Shown here: positions 1 through 6,237 of the stretch, piece after piece | Layout: every line of letters starts with the position of its first letter | Position numbering within the stretch: position 1 is the first letter of the stretch | DNA from: Balneolaceae bacterium | GTDB lineage: Bacteria; Bacteroidota; Rhodothermia; Balneolales; Balneolaceae | DNA: 6,309 bases | Assembly: GCA_007123985.1 (NCBI GenBank) | Contig: SLGA01000185.1 | Span: 1 to 6,309, forward strand | Direction: 5' to 3' | Notes under the pieces: generated by a model | The model's input: the letters and a program-made list of their open reading frames with translations, nothing else | Told to the model about the DNA's origin: nothing | The model's database searches: none | Made by a program: the position numbers and the translations under genes

Positions 1-4
1 AATT

Positions 5-31
5 AGCCGGTTTTGGCTGTTTCTTTTTCTT
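5..31 (+). terminator. Possible intrinsic terminator of a gene lying upstream of the window
   Basis: AGCC at 5-8 can pair with GGCT at 15-18 around a 6-nt loop, and is followed by a T-rich tract at 20-31 (11 of 12 bases are T except two C). The stem is only 4 bp, possibly extended by a T-G wobble, so it is weak. The shape and T tail fit a rho-independent terminator reading left to right, which would end a gene lying before position 1. No coding sequence is visible here. Confidence 0.4.
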
Positions 32-139
32 AAATATGACCATACTACCGGAGGTTTTTTACATAGCTCAATATCAGTTAAAAGTTGTATCAATTATTAT
101 TTATTATAGTACATAGTACATTAAATAAATATAAACATT
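32..139. other. Very AT-rich non-coding leader before the Cys-rich small gene
   Basis: The whole 1-139 stretch is about 25% GC by hand count (35 of 139) and holds no convincing gene on either strand. It must contain the promoter of the gene starting at 140, but AT-rich hexamers are so frequent that I cannot choose one: TTGTAT at 85-90 and TATAGT at 105-110 look like -35 and -10 boxes but are only 14 bp apart. No good copy of the Bacteroidota TAnnTTTG element is present. The GGAGG at 50-54 looks like a ribosome binding site but has no start codon at a usable distance. Confidence 0.5.
107..120. repeat. Tandem duplication of the 7-mer TAGTACA
   Basis: TAGTACA occurs at 107-113 and again, directly abutting, at 114-120. 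Each copy contains the palindrome GTAC, and a related TATGTACA lies at 151-158 just inside the next gene. It sits 19 bp before the start codon at 140, in the position of a promoter or operator. It could be a binding site for a regulator or simply slippage in AT-rich DNA; the sequence alone does not decide. Confidence 0.4.
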
Positions 140-496
140 ATGATACAACATATGTACAGTGTAAACAGCCTTACTTTTGTTTTTATATTTTTAGTCTTGG
201 GCAATAATGAAACTAAAACTTCCATTGACAAATCACCTCCATGTTCCATTGAAGGAATTGAATTCTTGCTAAATATAAGCCCATCGACATCTGCATTATT
301 TGTTGATTTTAATGCTTTAGAGATTGAAAAGGATGCAGATCAGCGATGCGTGCCAGAGGAGAGTGGTGGTAACGACGATAGCTGTTATACCTTTGGTGCT
401 TGTCCCGGAAACAATTCTACTTTATGTGATATTACCTGCGAAACTAATGAAGATGGTTGTACTGTATGCTGGATCTGTCGCGGAAGTTATCCATAA
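140..496 (+). CDS. Small Cys-rich, putatively exported protein, NVEALA-like (divergent)
   Basis: A 118-residue protein of unknown function. The N-terminus has a short hydrophobic run (residues 11-20, LTFVFIFLVL) that could be a signal sequence, although it lacks the usual Lys/Arg before it. Nine cysteines are present (35, 70, 82, 88, 96, 100, 107, 110, 113); seven lie in the last 41 residues, with CxxxC at 96-100 and CxxCxxC at 107-113. The segment at 53-61 (LFVDFNALE) aligns by eye with the LxNVEALA signature of the Bacteroidota NVEALA family, and as in that family it is followed by an acidic/Gly stretch and a Cys-rich tail. Such genes commonly sit beside 6-bladed beta-propeller genes, as here (41 bp downstream, no terminator between). 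An in-frame TAA at 122-124 limits the start to ATG 140 or ATG 152; neither has a Shine-Dalgarno. GC is about 38%, below the housekeeping genes in the window. The family assignment is tentative; a novel Cys-rich secreted peptide is the alternative. Confidence 0.6.
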   Translation: MIQHMYSVNSLTFVFIFLVLGNNETKTSIDKSPPCSIEGIEFLLNISPSTSALFVDFNALEIEKDADQRCVPEESGGNDDSCYTFGACPGNNSTLCDITCETNEDGCTVCWICRGSYP

Positions 497-537
497 TAAA
501 AAGATCACAGACATTTAAGTTGTAAAAACCCTGCCAG

Positions 538-1593
538 ATGAATTCCCTACTTCGGATCACACTGATTAACTGTTATTGCATTCTCCTCCTTTTCCCAAAG
601 AGTACCGGCCTGTTTGAATTGGACAATGCTGAATACTCCAATAACTTTTTTGGTGCCGATCCTCAGGCATCTGCTGAGAGGCAAATAACAAAAGAATTGA
701 TAAGTGTAAACTCAGTGAACATTTCGGAAGAATATGACATGTATCGAGCTTATCTCATCTCTTCAACCAAACAAAACATTACCATATTTGACAATTCGAA
801 TTTTGGATTCCATCAGTTAAATTTTGATCTGCAGCATGTCGGGAAATTTGGGAATGAAGGACGAGGCCCTGGAGAATTTATTTTCCCGGTTGATCTGTTT
901 ACTGATCAAAAAAACCAACATCACATTGTTGACGGACATCAACAGGTAGTTAGTATTTTTTCTGCAGATGGGAATCTGATTAATGAACAAAGTCTGCCAT
1001 TTGGCGTTATTCCTCACCGTTATATTGTATTGGAATCAGGCAAACGCGCATTATATACGATTACCGGAAACAATGCATTTCATATTCTGAATGAAAATAA
1101 CGAAGCGGAAAACACTTTTTTGAACTTAAACACCAATAGTTCATTAGATTACAGAAAACGAGCTTTTCTGCTTGATGGCTTTATTGCCGGTTCTGATGAT
1201 ACCGTTTACTTTGCCGGTTATAAAAACAGTATGCTTAAAGCCTTCAAGATTGATGGAGAACTAATCTACTCCCGTAATTACATAAACCCAATGGATTATG
1301 ATTTTAAAAGCATGGAAATCTCAGACATACGGTCTGCCCCGGCTGAAACCCTCGACATTCAAGTCTACGATAATAAGTTAATTATTCTCACAGCCGGAAG
1401 CAGGGAAGATCCAAATAGAATGCACTATCTGGACGTTTATAACAGGGAAAATGGAGATTATCTCTACACAGTTTTACTGGAATATCCAGCTTTACGATTC
1501 TCAATCTCAGAAGACACCAACTCTTTACAAGTGCTTGGTTATTACACTTTGTTTGATGAAATGGGAGTCTTTAGTTATGAAAATCCTTTTTGA
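538..1593 (+). CDS. Secreted 6-bladed beta-propeller protein (NHL/TolB-like)
   Basis: A 351-residue protein whose repeats look like a six-bladed propeller of the kind common in Bacteroidota and Balneolota. The clearest blade is at residues 101-150: an NHL-type pattern with GKFGNEGRGPGEF (102-114), then FPVDL, a VD (131-132) and VSIFSADGNL (138-147). Further blade-like strands end in YFAGYKNSMLKAFKIDGEL (224-242) and LDVYNRENGDYLYTVLL (298-314). Residues 1-24 form a Sec-type signal peptide (Arg6, then a hydrophobic stretch), so it should be periplasmic or outside the cell. There is no clear lipobox: the cysteines at 12 and 14 lie inside the hydrophobic core, unlike many lipoprotein relatives. 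The start is fixed by an in-frame TAA at 523-525. It probably shares a transcript with the Cys-rich gene 41 bp upstream, which suggests a joint role, but ligand and function are unknown. Confidence 0.75.
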   Translation: MNSLLRITLINCYCILLLFPKSTGLFELDNAEYSNNFFGADPQASAERQITKELISVNSVNISEEYDMYRAYLISSTKQNITIFDNSNFGFHQLNFDLQHVGKFGNEGRGPGEFIFPVDLFTDQKNQHHIVDGHQQVVSIFSADGNLINEQSLPFGVIPHRYIVLESGKRALYTITGNNAFHILNENNEAENTFLNLNTNSSLDYRKRAFLLDGFIAGSDDTVYFAGYKNSMLKAFKIDGELIYSRNYINPMDYDFKSMEISDIRSAPAETLDIQVYDNKLIILTAGSREDPNRMHYLDVYNRENGDYLYTVLLEYPALRFSISEDTNSLQVLGYYTLFDEMGVFSYENPF

Positions 1594-1602
1594 GGTTTTA
1601 AA

Positions 1603-1630
1603 TAGCAGCCACCCTGCTAATTTTATTTAA
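1603..1630. terminator. Hairpin between convergent genes, possible bidirectional terminator
   Basis: TAGCAG at 1603-1608 pairs perfectly with CTGCTA at 1614-1619 around a 5-nt loop (CCACC). On the + strand it is followed by AATTTTATTT, giving a T-rich tail 10 bp after the propeller stop codon. On the - strand the sequence after the hairpin begins TTTAAAACC, so it could also stop acs transcription coming from the right. The stem has only 6 bp. Its position exactly between two convergent genes supports the call. Confidence 0.55.
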
Positions 1631-1678
1631 AAATCGAAGCGGTAGTGATGGCTGGTACATCCAATTTCTGCTCAAATT

Positions 1679-3577
1679 CTAATAAGCCTTCCCCTCCACA
1701 ATGGCATCAACCACGGCAGGATCAAGCAGAGTTGATACATCCCCCACATTTTCCAGATCCTTGGCAGCCACTTTTCGCAAAATACGCCGCATAATTTTTC
1801 CTGAACGTGTTTTTGGCAATCCGGGTACAATCTGAATTTTATCCGGCTTGGCAATGGGGCCGATAATTTTTGTTACCAGATCGTTAATCTCCTTCTTGAA
1901 CGCTTTTGGATCTTTCGGGTCGTTCTCGCAAATCATATACGCATAAACACCTTGGCCTTTAATATCGTGCGGGTATCCCACAATGGCCGATTCAACAACA
2001 TTCGGGTGCTCGTTAATCGCGTTCTCAATCTCTGCGGTACCCAGCCTGTGTCCCGATACATTCAGCACATCATCAACACGGCCGGTAATTCTATAATATC
2101 CTTCGGGATCGCGCCGGCAGCCATCACCCGTAAAATAGTATCCCTTGTAGGCACTCATGTAGGTTTTCAGGTAGCGCTCGTGGTCGCCCCAGACTGTACG
2201 GGCAATCCCCGGCCAGGGGTGTTTAATACACAAGTTACCGCTCACCCCATTTCCCTGAATCTCTTTCCCGTTTTCATCCATCAGAGTGGGAAAAATCCCG
2301 GGTAGTGGCAGCGTTGCAAAACCCGGTTTTGTGGGAGTAATGCCGGCCAGTGGTGAGATCATGATACCGGCTGTTTCAGTCTGCCACCATGTATCCACAA
2401 TAGGGCATTTCCCGCCACCGATATGATCGTTGTACCAGTGCCAGGCCTCCTCATTAATCGGTTCACCCACTGATCCAAGCACTTTGAGAGAGCTTAAGTC
2501 GTATTTCTGAACATATTTAATATCGTAGCTCATCAGCGCACGGATAGCCGTTGGGGCGGTGTAGAAGTGAGTTACCTTATACTTTTCTACTACCTCCCAA
2601 AAACGGCCTGCATCAGGGTAGTTCGGCACTCCTTCAAAAATAATTCCGGTGGCACCATTAAACAGTGGACCATAGATAATGTAAGAATGGCCCGTAATCC
2701 AGCCGGCATCGGCGGTACACCAGTACACATCCTCCTCTGCTACCTGGAACACATTTCGGAACGTGTAGCTTGTATACACCATATAGCCGCCGCACGTATG
2801 TAAAACTCCTTTTGGCTTACCGGTTGAGCCGGATGTATAGAGGATGAAAAGCGGATCTTCCGCATCCATCTCAACGGCCTTGTGCTCTTTCGATGCATTC
2901 CGGATAAGCATGTGCCACCACTCATCGCGGCCTTCTACCCAGTCGATATCGCGGTTGGTACGCTGGCAAACAATTACATTCTTCACGGATGGACACTCCT
3001 TAAGCGCCTCATCCGAGATATCCTTCAGCGGAACATGTTTATCCCCGCGACGAAGGCCATCATTGGTAATCAGCATTTTGGCGTCGCAATCCTGAATGCG
3101 CTCGGCAAGAGACTGAGCCGAGAAACCGGCAAATACGATGGAGTGCACCGCCCCTATGCGCGCGCATGCAAGTGCCGAGATAATCAGCTCCGGAGTCATC
3201 GCCATGTAGATGCAGACCCGATCTCCTTTTTTAATCCCTTTCTCTTCAAGCACATTCGAAAACCGGCAAACATCCTCGTAAAGTTGCCTGTATGTGATCG
3301 TTCTGCGAAAGCTGTCGGGGTGGTTGGGCTCAAAAACAAAAGCTGTTTTGTTACCGATGGAATTCAGGTGGCGATCGAGTGCATTTTCAGTAATGTTCAG
3401 CTTGCCACCCTCAAACCATTTGATATCCCCTTTTTCAAACCCTCCGGAGTGGACTTTATCCCAGCTTTTGCGCCAGTAAAAGGTGCCGGCTTCATGTTCC
3501 CAGAATTTCAGGCGGTCTTTTTCGCTCTGTTTGTAAATCTGATTGTATTCTTCGAAGGATTTGATGTTCAGCCACAT
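1679..3577 (-). CDS. acs: Acetyl-CoA synthetase (acetate--CoA ligase, AMP-forming)
   Basis: Cytoplasmic enzyme making acetyl-CoA from acetate, ATP and CoA through an acetyl-AMP intermediate; it lets the cell assimilate or recycle acetate. The 632-residue length is close to the usual ~650. The N-terminal ACS domain (about 1-60) precedes the AMP-binding domain with P-loop YTSGSTGKPKG (247-257), HTCGGY (260-265), the acyl-pocket motif WWQTET (397-402, Trp398 being the residue that limits the pocket to acetate in characterised Acs) and YFTGD (481-485). The small C-terminal domain carries ITGRVDDVLNVSGHR (497-511) and PKTRSGKIMRR (588-598), whose Lys594 is the lysine acetylated by Pat-type enzymes in other bacteria. 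The residue after WWQTET is Ala403 where Gly is usual. Start ATG (complement of 3575-3577) gives the expected family N-terminus; no Shine-Dalgarno is seen. It is a single gene, divergent from the helicase operon and convergent with the propeller gene. Propionyl-CoA synthetase is less likely given the Trp. Confidence 0.96.
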   Translation of the reverse strand: MWLNIKSFEEYNQIYKQSEKDRLKFWEHEAGTFYWRKSWDKVHSGGFEKGDIKWFEGGKLNITENALDRHLNSIGNKTAFVFEPNHPDSFRRTITYRQLYEDVCRFSNVLEEKGIKKGDRVCIYMAMTPELIISALACARIGAVHSIVFAGFSAQSLAERIQDCDAKMLITNDGLRRGDKHVPLKDISDEALKECPSVKNVIVCQRTNRDIDWVEGRDEWWHMLIRNASKEHKAVEMDAEDPLFILYTSGSTGKPKGVLHTCGGYMVYTSYTFRNVFQVAEEDVYWCTADAGWITGHSYIIYGPLFNGATGIIFEGVPNYPDAGRFWEVVEKYKVTHFYTAPTAIRALMSYDIKYVQKYDLSSLKVLGSVGEPINEEAWHWYNDHIGGGKCPIVDTWWQTETAGIMISPLAGITPTKPGFATLPLPGIFPTLMDENGKEIQGNGVSGNLCIKHPWPGIARTVWGDHERYLKTYMSAYKGYYFTGDGCRRDPEGYYRITGRVDDVLNVSGHRLGTAEIENAINEHPNVVESAIVGYPHDIKGQGVYAYMICENDPKDPKAFKKEINDLVTKIIGPIAKPDKIQIVPGLPKTRSGKIMRRILRKVAAKDLENVGDVSTLLDPAVVDAIVEGKAY

Positions 3578-3675
3578 ATTAAGTCAAATGTTATGTTAGT
3601 TGGTAATTATTGAGCGCCTTCATGTTGATGTTTTTTGATACAACATTCAAGAAAAATTTTGAAAAAAACCTGCTT

Positions 3676-3700
3676 CTGAAACTATTACCATATTTTTCAG
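3676..3700. repeat. Interrupted inverted repeat in the acs/helicase intergenic region
   Basis: CTGAAA at 3676-3681 is the reverse complement of TTTCAG at 3695-3700, and inside it TAT at 3683-3685 faces ATA at 3690-3692 around a TACC centre. The asymmetry (one base on the left, two on the right between the arms) makes it imperfect. It lies about 100 bp before the acs start and 80 bp before the helicase start, which fits an operator for a dimeric regulator, or a hairpin in a long acs 5' leader. Chance in AT-rich DNA is a real alternative. Confidence 0.35.
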
Positions 3701-3736
3701 GGGATATTTGAGTACACAAAACGAATCATATATTAC

Positions 3737-3766
3737 TTTTTGTTGATATGGTTCGATTTATATAAA
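3737..3766 (+). promoter_or_regulatory. Candidate promoter for the helicase-pdeM operon
   Basis: TATAAA at 3761-3766 could be a -10 box, lying 13 bp before the ATG at 3780. TTTTTG at 3737-3742, 18 bp upstream of it, is a weak -35 candidate; TTGTTG at 3740-3745 is an alternative with a 15-bp spacer. A TTACTTTTTG at 3733-3742 also resembles the Bacteroidota TAnnTTTG box with one extra T. The leader after the -10 would be very short. None of these is strong. Confidence 0.25.
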
Positions 3767-3779
3767 CAGATTCTTTCAA

Positions 3780-6233
3780 ATGCCGAACGGTATACAAATA
3801 ATTGATTCGTGGTTTGCCTCTAAAAAGTGGAAACCTTTTGGGTGGCAAATCCGCTGCAGGGATGCATTTCTTGAAAACAGATCTGGCTTGCTAAACGCAC
3901 CTACCGGCAGCGGAAAAACCATGGCACTCTTTCTGCCGGCAGTTATAAGATGGATCAATCAACATCCGAAAGATTGGCAGACCAAACAAAAGAACGGTTT
4001 ACAATTGCTCTGGGTAACCCCGCTTCGGGCTCTGGCCAAAGATATCGAAAAAGCGATGCAACAGTGCGTTGATGAGATTGGCCTTCCATGGGATATTCAG
4101 CGCAGAACAGGCGATGTTTCATCAGCCATCAAACAGAAACAAAAGAAGCAAATGCCGGAGGTTCTCATTATAACGCCGGAAAGTCTGCATGTCTTACTTG
4201 CACAAAAAGGGTACCCGGCCCGGTTTACGCATCTCCAATGTGTGGTAGTGGATGAGTGGCATGAACTTCTTGGTTCGAAACGAGGCACCCAAACCGAGCT
4301 GGCGCTTTCACGTCTTCGCGGGCTGAATTCGGAGCTGCAAACCTGGGGTATTTCGGCTACCATCGGGAACCTTGACGAGGCTTATGAAGCCATTCTGGGT
4401 TTAGATGCACCGGGGAGTTCTGTCATCATCAAATCGGATATAAAAAAAGAAATCAATGTACACTCCGTACTCCCTGATGATGTGGAAAAATTTCCGTGGT
4501 CGGGACATCTGGGCATAAACCTGCTTCCAAAAATCCTACCGATTCTGGATAAGAGCGGTTCAACCCTGATTTTCACAAATACGCGTGCTCAGTCTGAAGT
4601 TTGGTTCCAGCAGCTTTTAGAAGCAAAGTCTGAACTGGCTGGCACTATTGCGCTGCATCATGGCTCGCTTGACCGAAACATACGAAATTGGGTAGAGGAA
4701 TCGCTGCATAGCAGCCTGCTCAAAACGGTGGTATGCACTTCAAGCCTCGATCTCGGTGTGGATTTTGCACCGGTAGATTCAGTGATCCAGATAGGCAGCC
4801 CGAAAGGTGTGGCCCGGTTTATACAACGCGCCGGACGTAGCGGCCACCAACCGGGATCTGCAAGCACTATATGGTTTGTGCCCACACACGCCCTTGAGCT
4901 GATTGAAGCTGCTGCTCTGAAAGATGCTGTAAAAAATGAGCAGGTAGAATCGAGAGCTCCCGTATTGAAACCGTACGATGTTTTGATCCAATATCTGGTT
5001 ACACTGGCTGTTTCTGACGGATTCAAACCGGCTGTGATCTTTGATGAAATTAAAAAAACGTTCGCATACCAAGCACTGCGTGAATTAGAGTGGAACTGGA
5101 TTCTCGAGTTCATCAAATCCGGTGGCAAATCACTAACCCGATATGATGATTATTCCAAAGTACAAATCGATGAAAATGGAATCTGGAAAGTGTATGACCG
5201 TAAAATTGCCCGCCGCCACAGAATGAGTATCGGCACCATCGCAAGTGACTCCATGCTGCGGGTAAAATATCTGAAGGGTGGTACACTCGGGCGTGTTGAG
5301 GAGTGGTTTGTATCGCAATTGAACATCGGTGATACGTTCTGGTTTGCAGGCAGGAACCTCGAGCTTGTAAAAATCAAAGAGATGACCGCCTATGTACGTA
5401 AAACAACTGGTAAAAGCAGCAAGGTACCCAGCTATATGGGCGGGCGTATGTCGCTTTCATCAAATATGTCGGGGCTTCTTCGTGAAAAACTGCAGCTCGC
5501 CATTCAGAACAACCACAAGAGTATTGAACTGGAAACCATCAAGCCCATTCTTGATATCCAGAAGGAACGTTCTACGTTGCCGCGTACAGATCAGTTTCTA
5601 ATTGAGAAATCGTGGTCGAAAGAGGGATGCCACCTCTTCTTTTTCCCATTTGAAGGCAGATATGTTCACGAAGGTATGTCGGCACTGGTGGCTCACAGGA
5701 TTTCAAAAATGGTGCCGATTACATTTTCAATTGCCATGAACGATTACGGCTTTGAGCTGCTTTCCGACAGAGATATACCCATTGAAGAGGCACTCCAAAA
5801 CGATCTCTTTTCATCAAAATATCTTGTGCGAGACATTATGGGTATACTGAATGATGCCGAACTTGCAAAACGCCGTTTTCGTGAAATAAGCCAGATAGCG
5901 GGACTCGTTTTCCCCGGGTTTCCGGGAAATCAAAAAGCGGGGAAACATCTGCAAATGTCATCAGGTCTTTTTTTCGATGTTTTTACAGAGCACGAACCTG
6001 ACCATCTGCTACTTCAGCAAGCGTATGATGAAGTTCTGCAAATCCAGCTGGATGAAGCCCGGATGAGGCAGGCTCTAGCGAGAATTCAGATTCAGGAAAT
6101 TGTGCTGAATAAAATTGATCGCTTTTCTCCTTTCGCATTTCCTATTTATGTGGACAGGCTCCGCGAACTGATGTCATCAGAAAAACTAATAGATCGTGTA
6201 ATGAAGATTCAAAAACAGCTGGAAAAAGAATAG
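3780..6233 (+). CDS. Ligase-associated DEXH-box helicase (Lhr-type, superfamily 2)
   Basis: An 817-residue ATP-dependent 3'-5' nucleic-acid helicase of the Lhr-core type that in many bacteria is encoded with an ATP-dependent DNA ligase and nucleases, and is thought to act in DNA repair. Helicase motifs are all present: Walker A PTGSGKT (41-47), TPLRALAKD (80-88), DEXH box as DEWH (158-161), motif III SAT (192-194), motif IV region LIFTNTRAQSE (263-273), motif V TSSLDLGVDF (320-329) and motif VI QRAGRSGH (349-356). Winged-helix and Lhr-specific C-terminal regions follow, including the signature around SSGLFFDVF (727-735) and HLLLQQAYDEVL (742-753). The opening WFASKKWKPFGWQ (11-23) matches the short N-terminus of the ligase-associated subfamily, and length is normal for it. 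An in-frame TGA at 3744-3746 with no later ATG before 3780 fixes the start. It precedes pdeM by 4 bp, so the two are co-transcribed. The usual upstream ligase and exonuclease genes are absent; acs lies there instead. Confidence 0.93.
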   Translation: MPNGIQIIDSWFASKKWKPFGWQIRCRDAFLENRSGLLNAPTGSGKTMALFLPAVIRWINQHPKDWQTKQKNGLQLLWVTPLRALAKDIEKAMQQCVDEIGLPWDIQRRTGDVSSAIKQKQKKQMPEVLIITPESLHVLLAQKGYPARFTHLQCVVVDEWHELLGSKRGTQTELALSRLRGLNSELQTWGISATIGNLDEAYEAILGLDAPGSSVIIKSDIKKEINVHSVLPDDVEKFPWSGHLGINLLPKILPILDKSGSTLIFTNTRAQSEVWFQQLLEAKSELAGTIALHHGSLDRNIRNWVEESLHSSLLKTVVCTSSLDLGVDFAPVDSVIQIGSPKGVARFIQRAGRSGHQPGSASTIWFVPTHALELIEAAALKDAVKNEQVESRAPVLKPYDVLIQYLVTLAVSDGFKPAVIFDEIKKTFAYQALRELEWNWILEFIKSGGKSLTRYDDYSKVQIDENGIWKVYDRKIARRHRMSIGTIASDSMLRVKYLKGGTLGRVEEWFVSQLNIGDTFWFAGRNLELVKIKEMTAYVRKTTGKSSKVPSYMGGRMSLSSNMSGLLREKLQLAIQNNHKSIELETIKPILDIQKERSTLPRTDQFLIEKSWSKEGCHLFFFPFEGRYVHEGMSALVAHRISKMVPITFSIAMNDYGFELLSDRDIPIEEALQNDLFSSKYLVRDIMGILNDAELAKRRFREISQIAGLVFPGFPGNQKAGKHLQMSSGLFFDVFTEHEPDHLLLQQAYDEVLQIQLDEARMRQALARIQIQEIVLNKIDRFSPFAFPIYVDRLRELMSSEKLIDRVMKIQKQLEKE

Positions 6234-6237
6234 ACTT

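Larger units (their letters stand above)
3578..3779. promoter_or_regulatory. Divergent intergenic region controlling acs (-) and the helicase operon (+)
   Basis: About 27% GC by hand count (55 of 202) and without a supportable gene. It must hold promoters in both directions, since acs starts at its left edge and the helicase at its right edge. On the acs side I find no convincing promoter: the closest match to the Bacteroidota TAnnTTTG box, on the - strand, has one extra base and lies only about 9 bp before the ATG. A run of A and T at 3651-3667 contains an AAAATTTT core and may be curved DNA. The inverted repeat at 3676-3700 is listed separately. Confidence 0.6.

Noticed and set aside
50..54. 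GGAGG resembling a strong Shine-Dalgarno
   Set aside because: No ATG, GTG or TTG follows at 5-12 bp; the next start codon with an open frame is at 140.
172..179. TACTTTTG, a perfect match to the Bacteroidota TAnnTTTG -7 box
   Set aside because: It lies inside the Cys-rich gene, downstream of both possible start codons, and has no TTG-type -33 partner at the right distance.
324..518. 64-codon frame overlapping the end of the Cys-rich gene in another frame
   Set aside because: The Cys-rich frame has the ordered cysteine pattern and hydrophobic start; the overlapping frame has neither and begins inside it.
2882..3613. 243-codon open frame on the + strand opposite acs
   Set aside because: It is antisense to the conserved N-terminal and AMP-binding part of acs, its translation resembles no family I recognise, and long antisense frames are common opposite well-biased genes.
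3615..3660. TTCAA...TTGAA dyad around an A/T run as an acs terminator or operator
   Set aside because: The arms are 5 bp of A/T-rich sequence with an unequal centre, and the location is upstream of both genes, so chance is the simplest explanation.
4658..5128. 156-codon open frame on the - strand opposite the helicase
   Set aside because: It lies wholly within conserved helicase motifs V-VI and the winged-helix region; the translation is low-information and has no recognisable motif.
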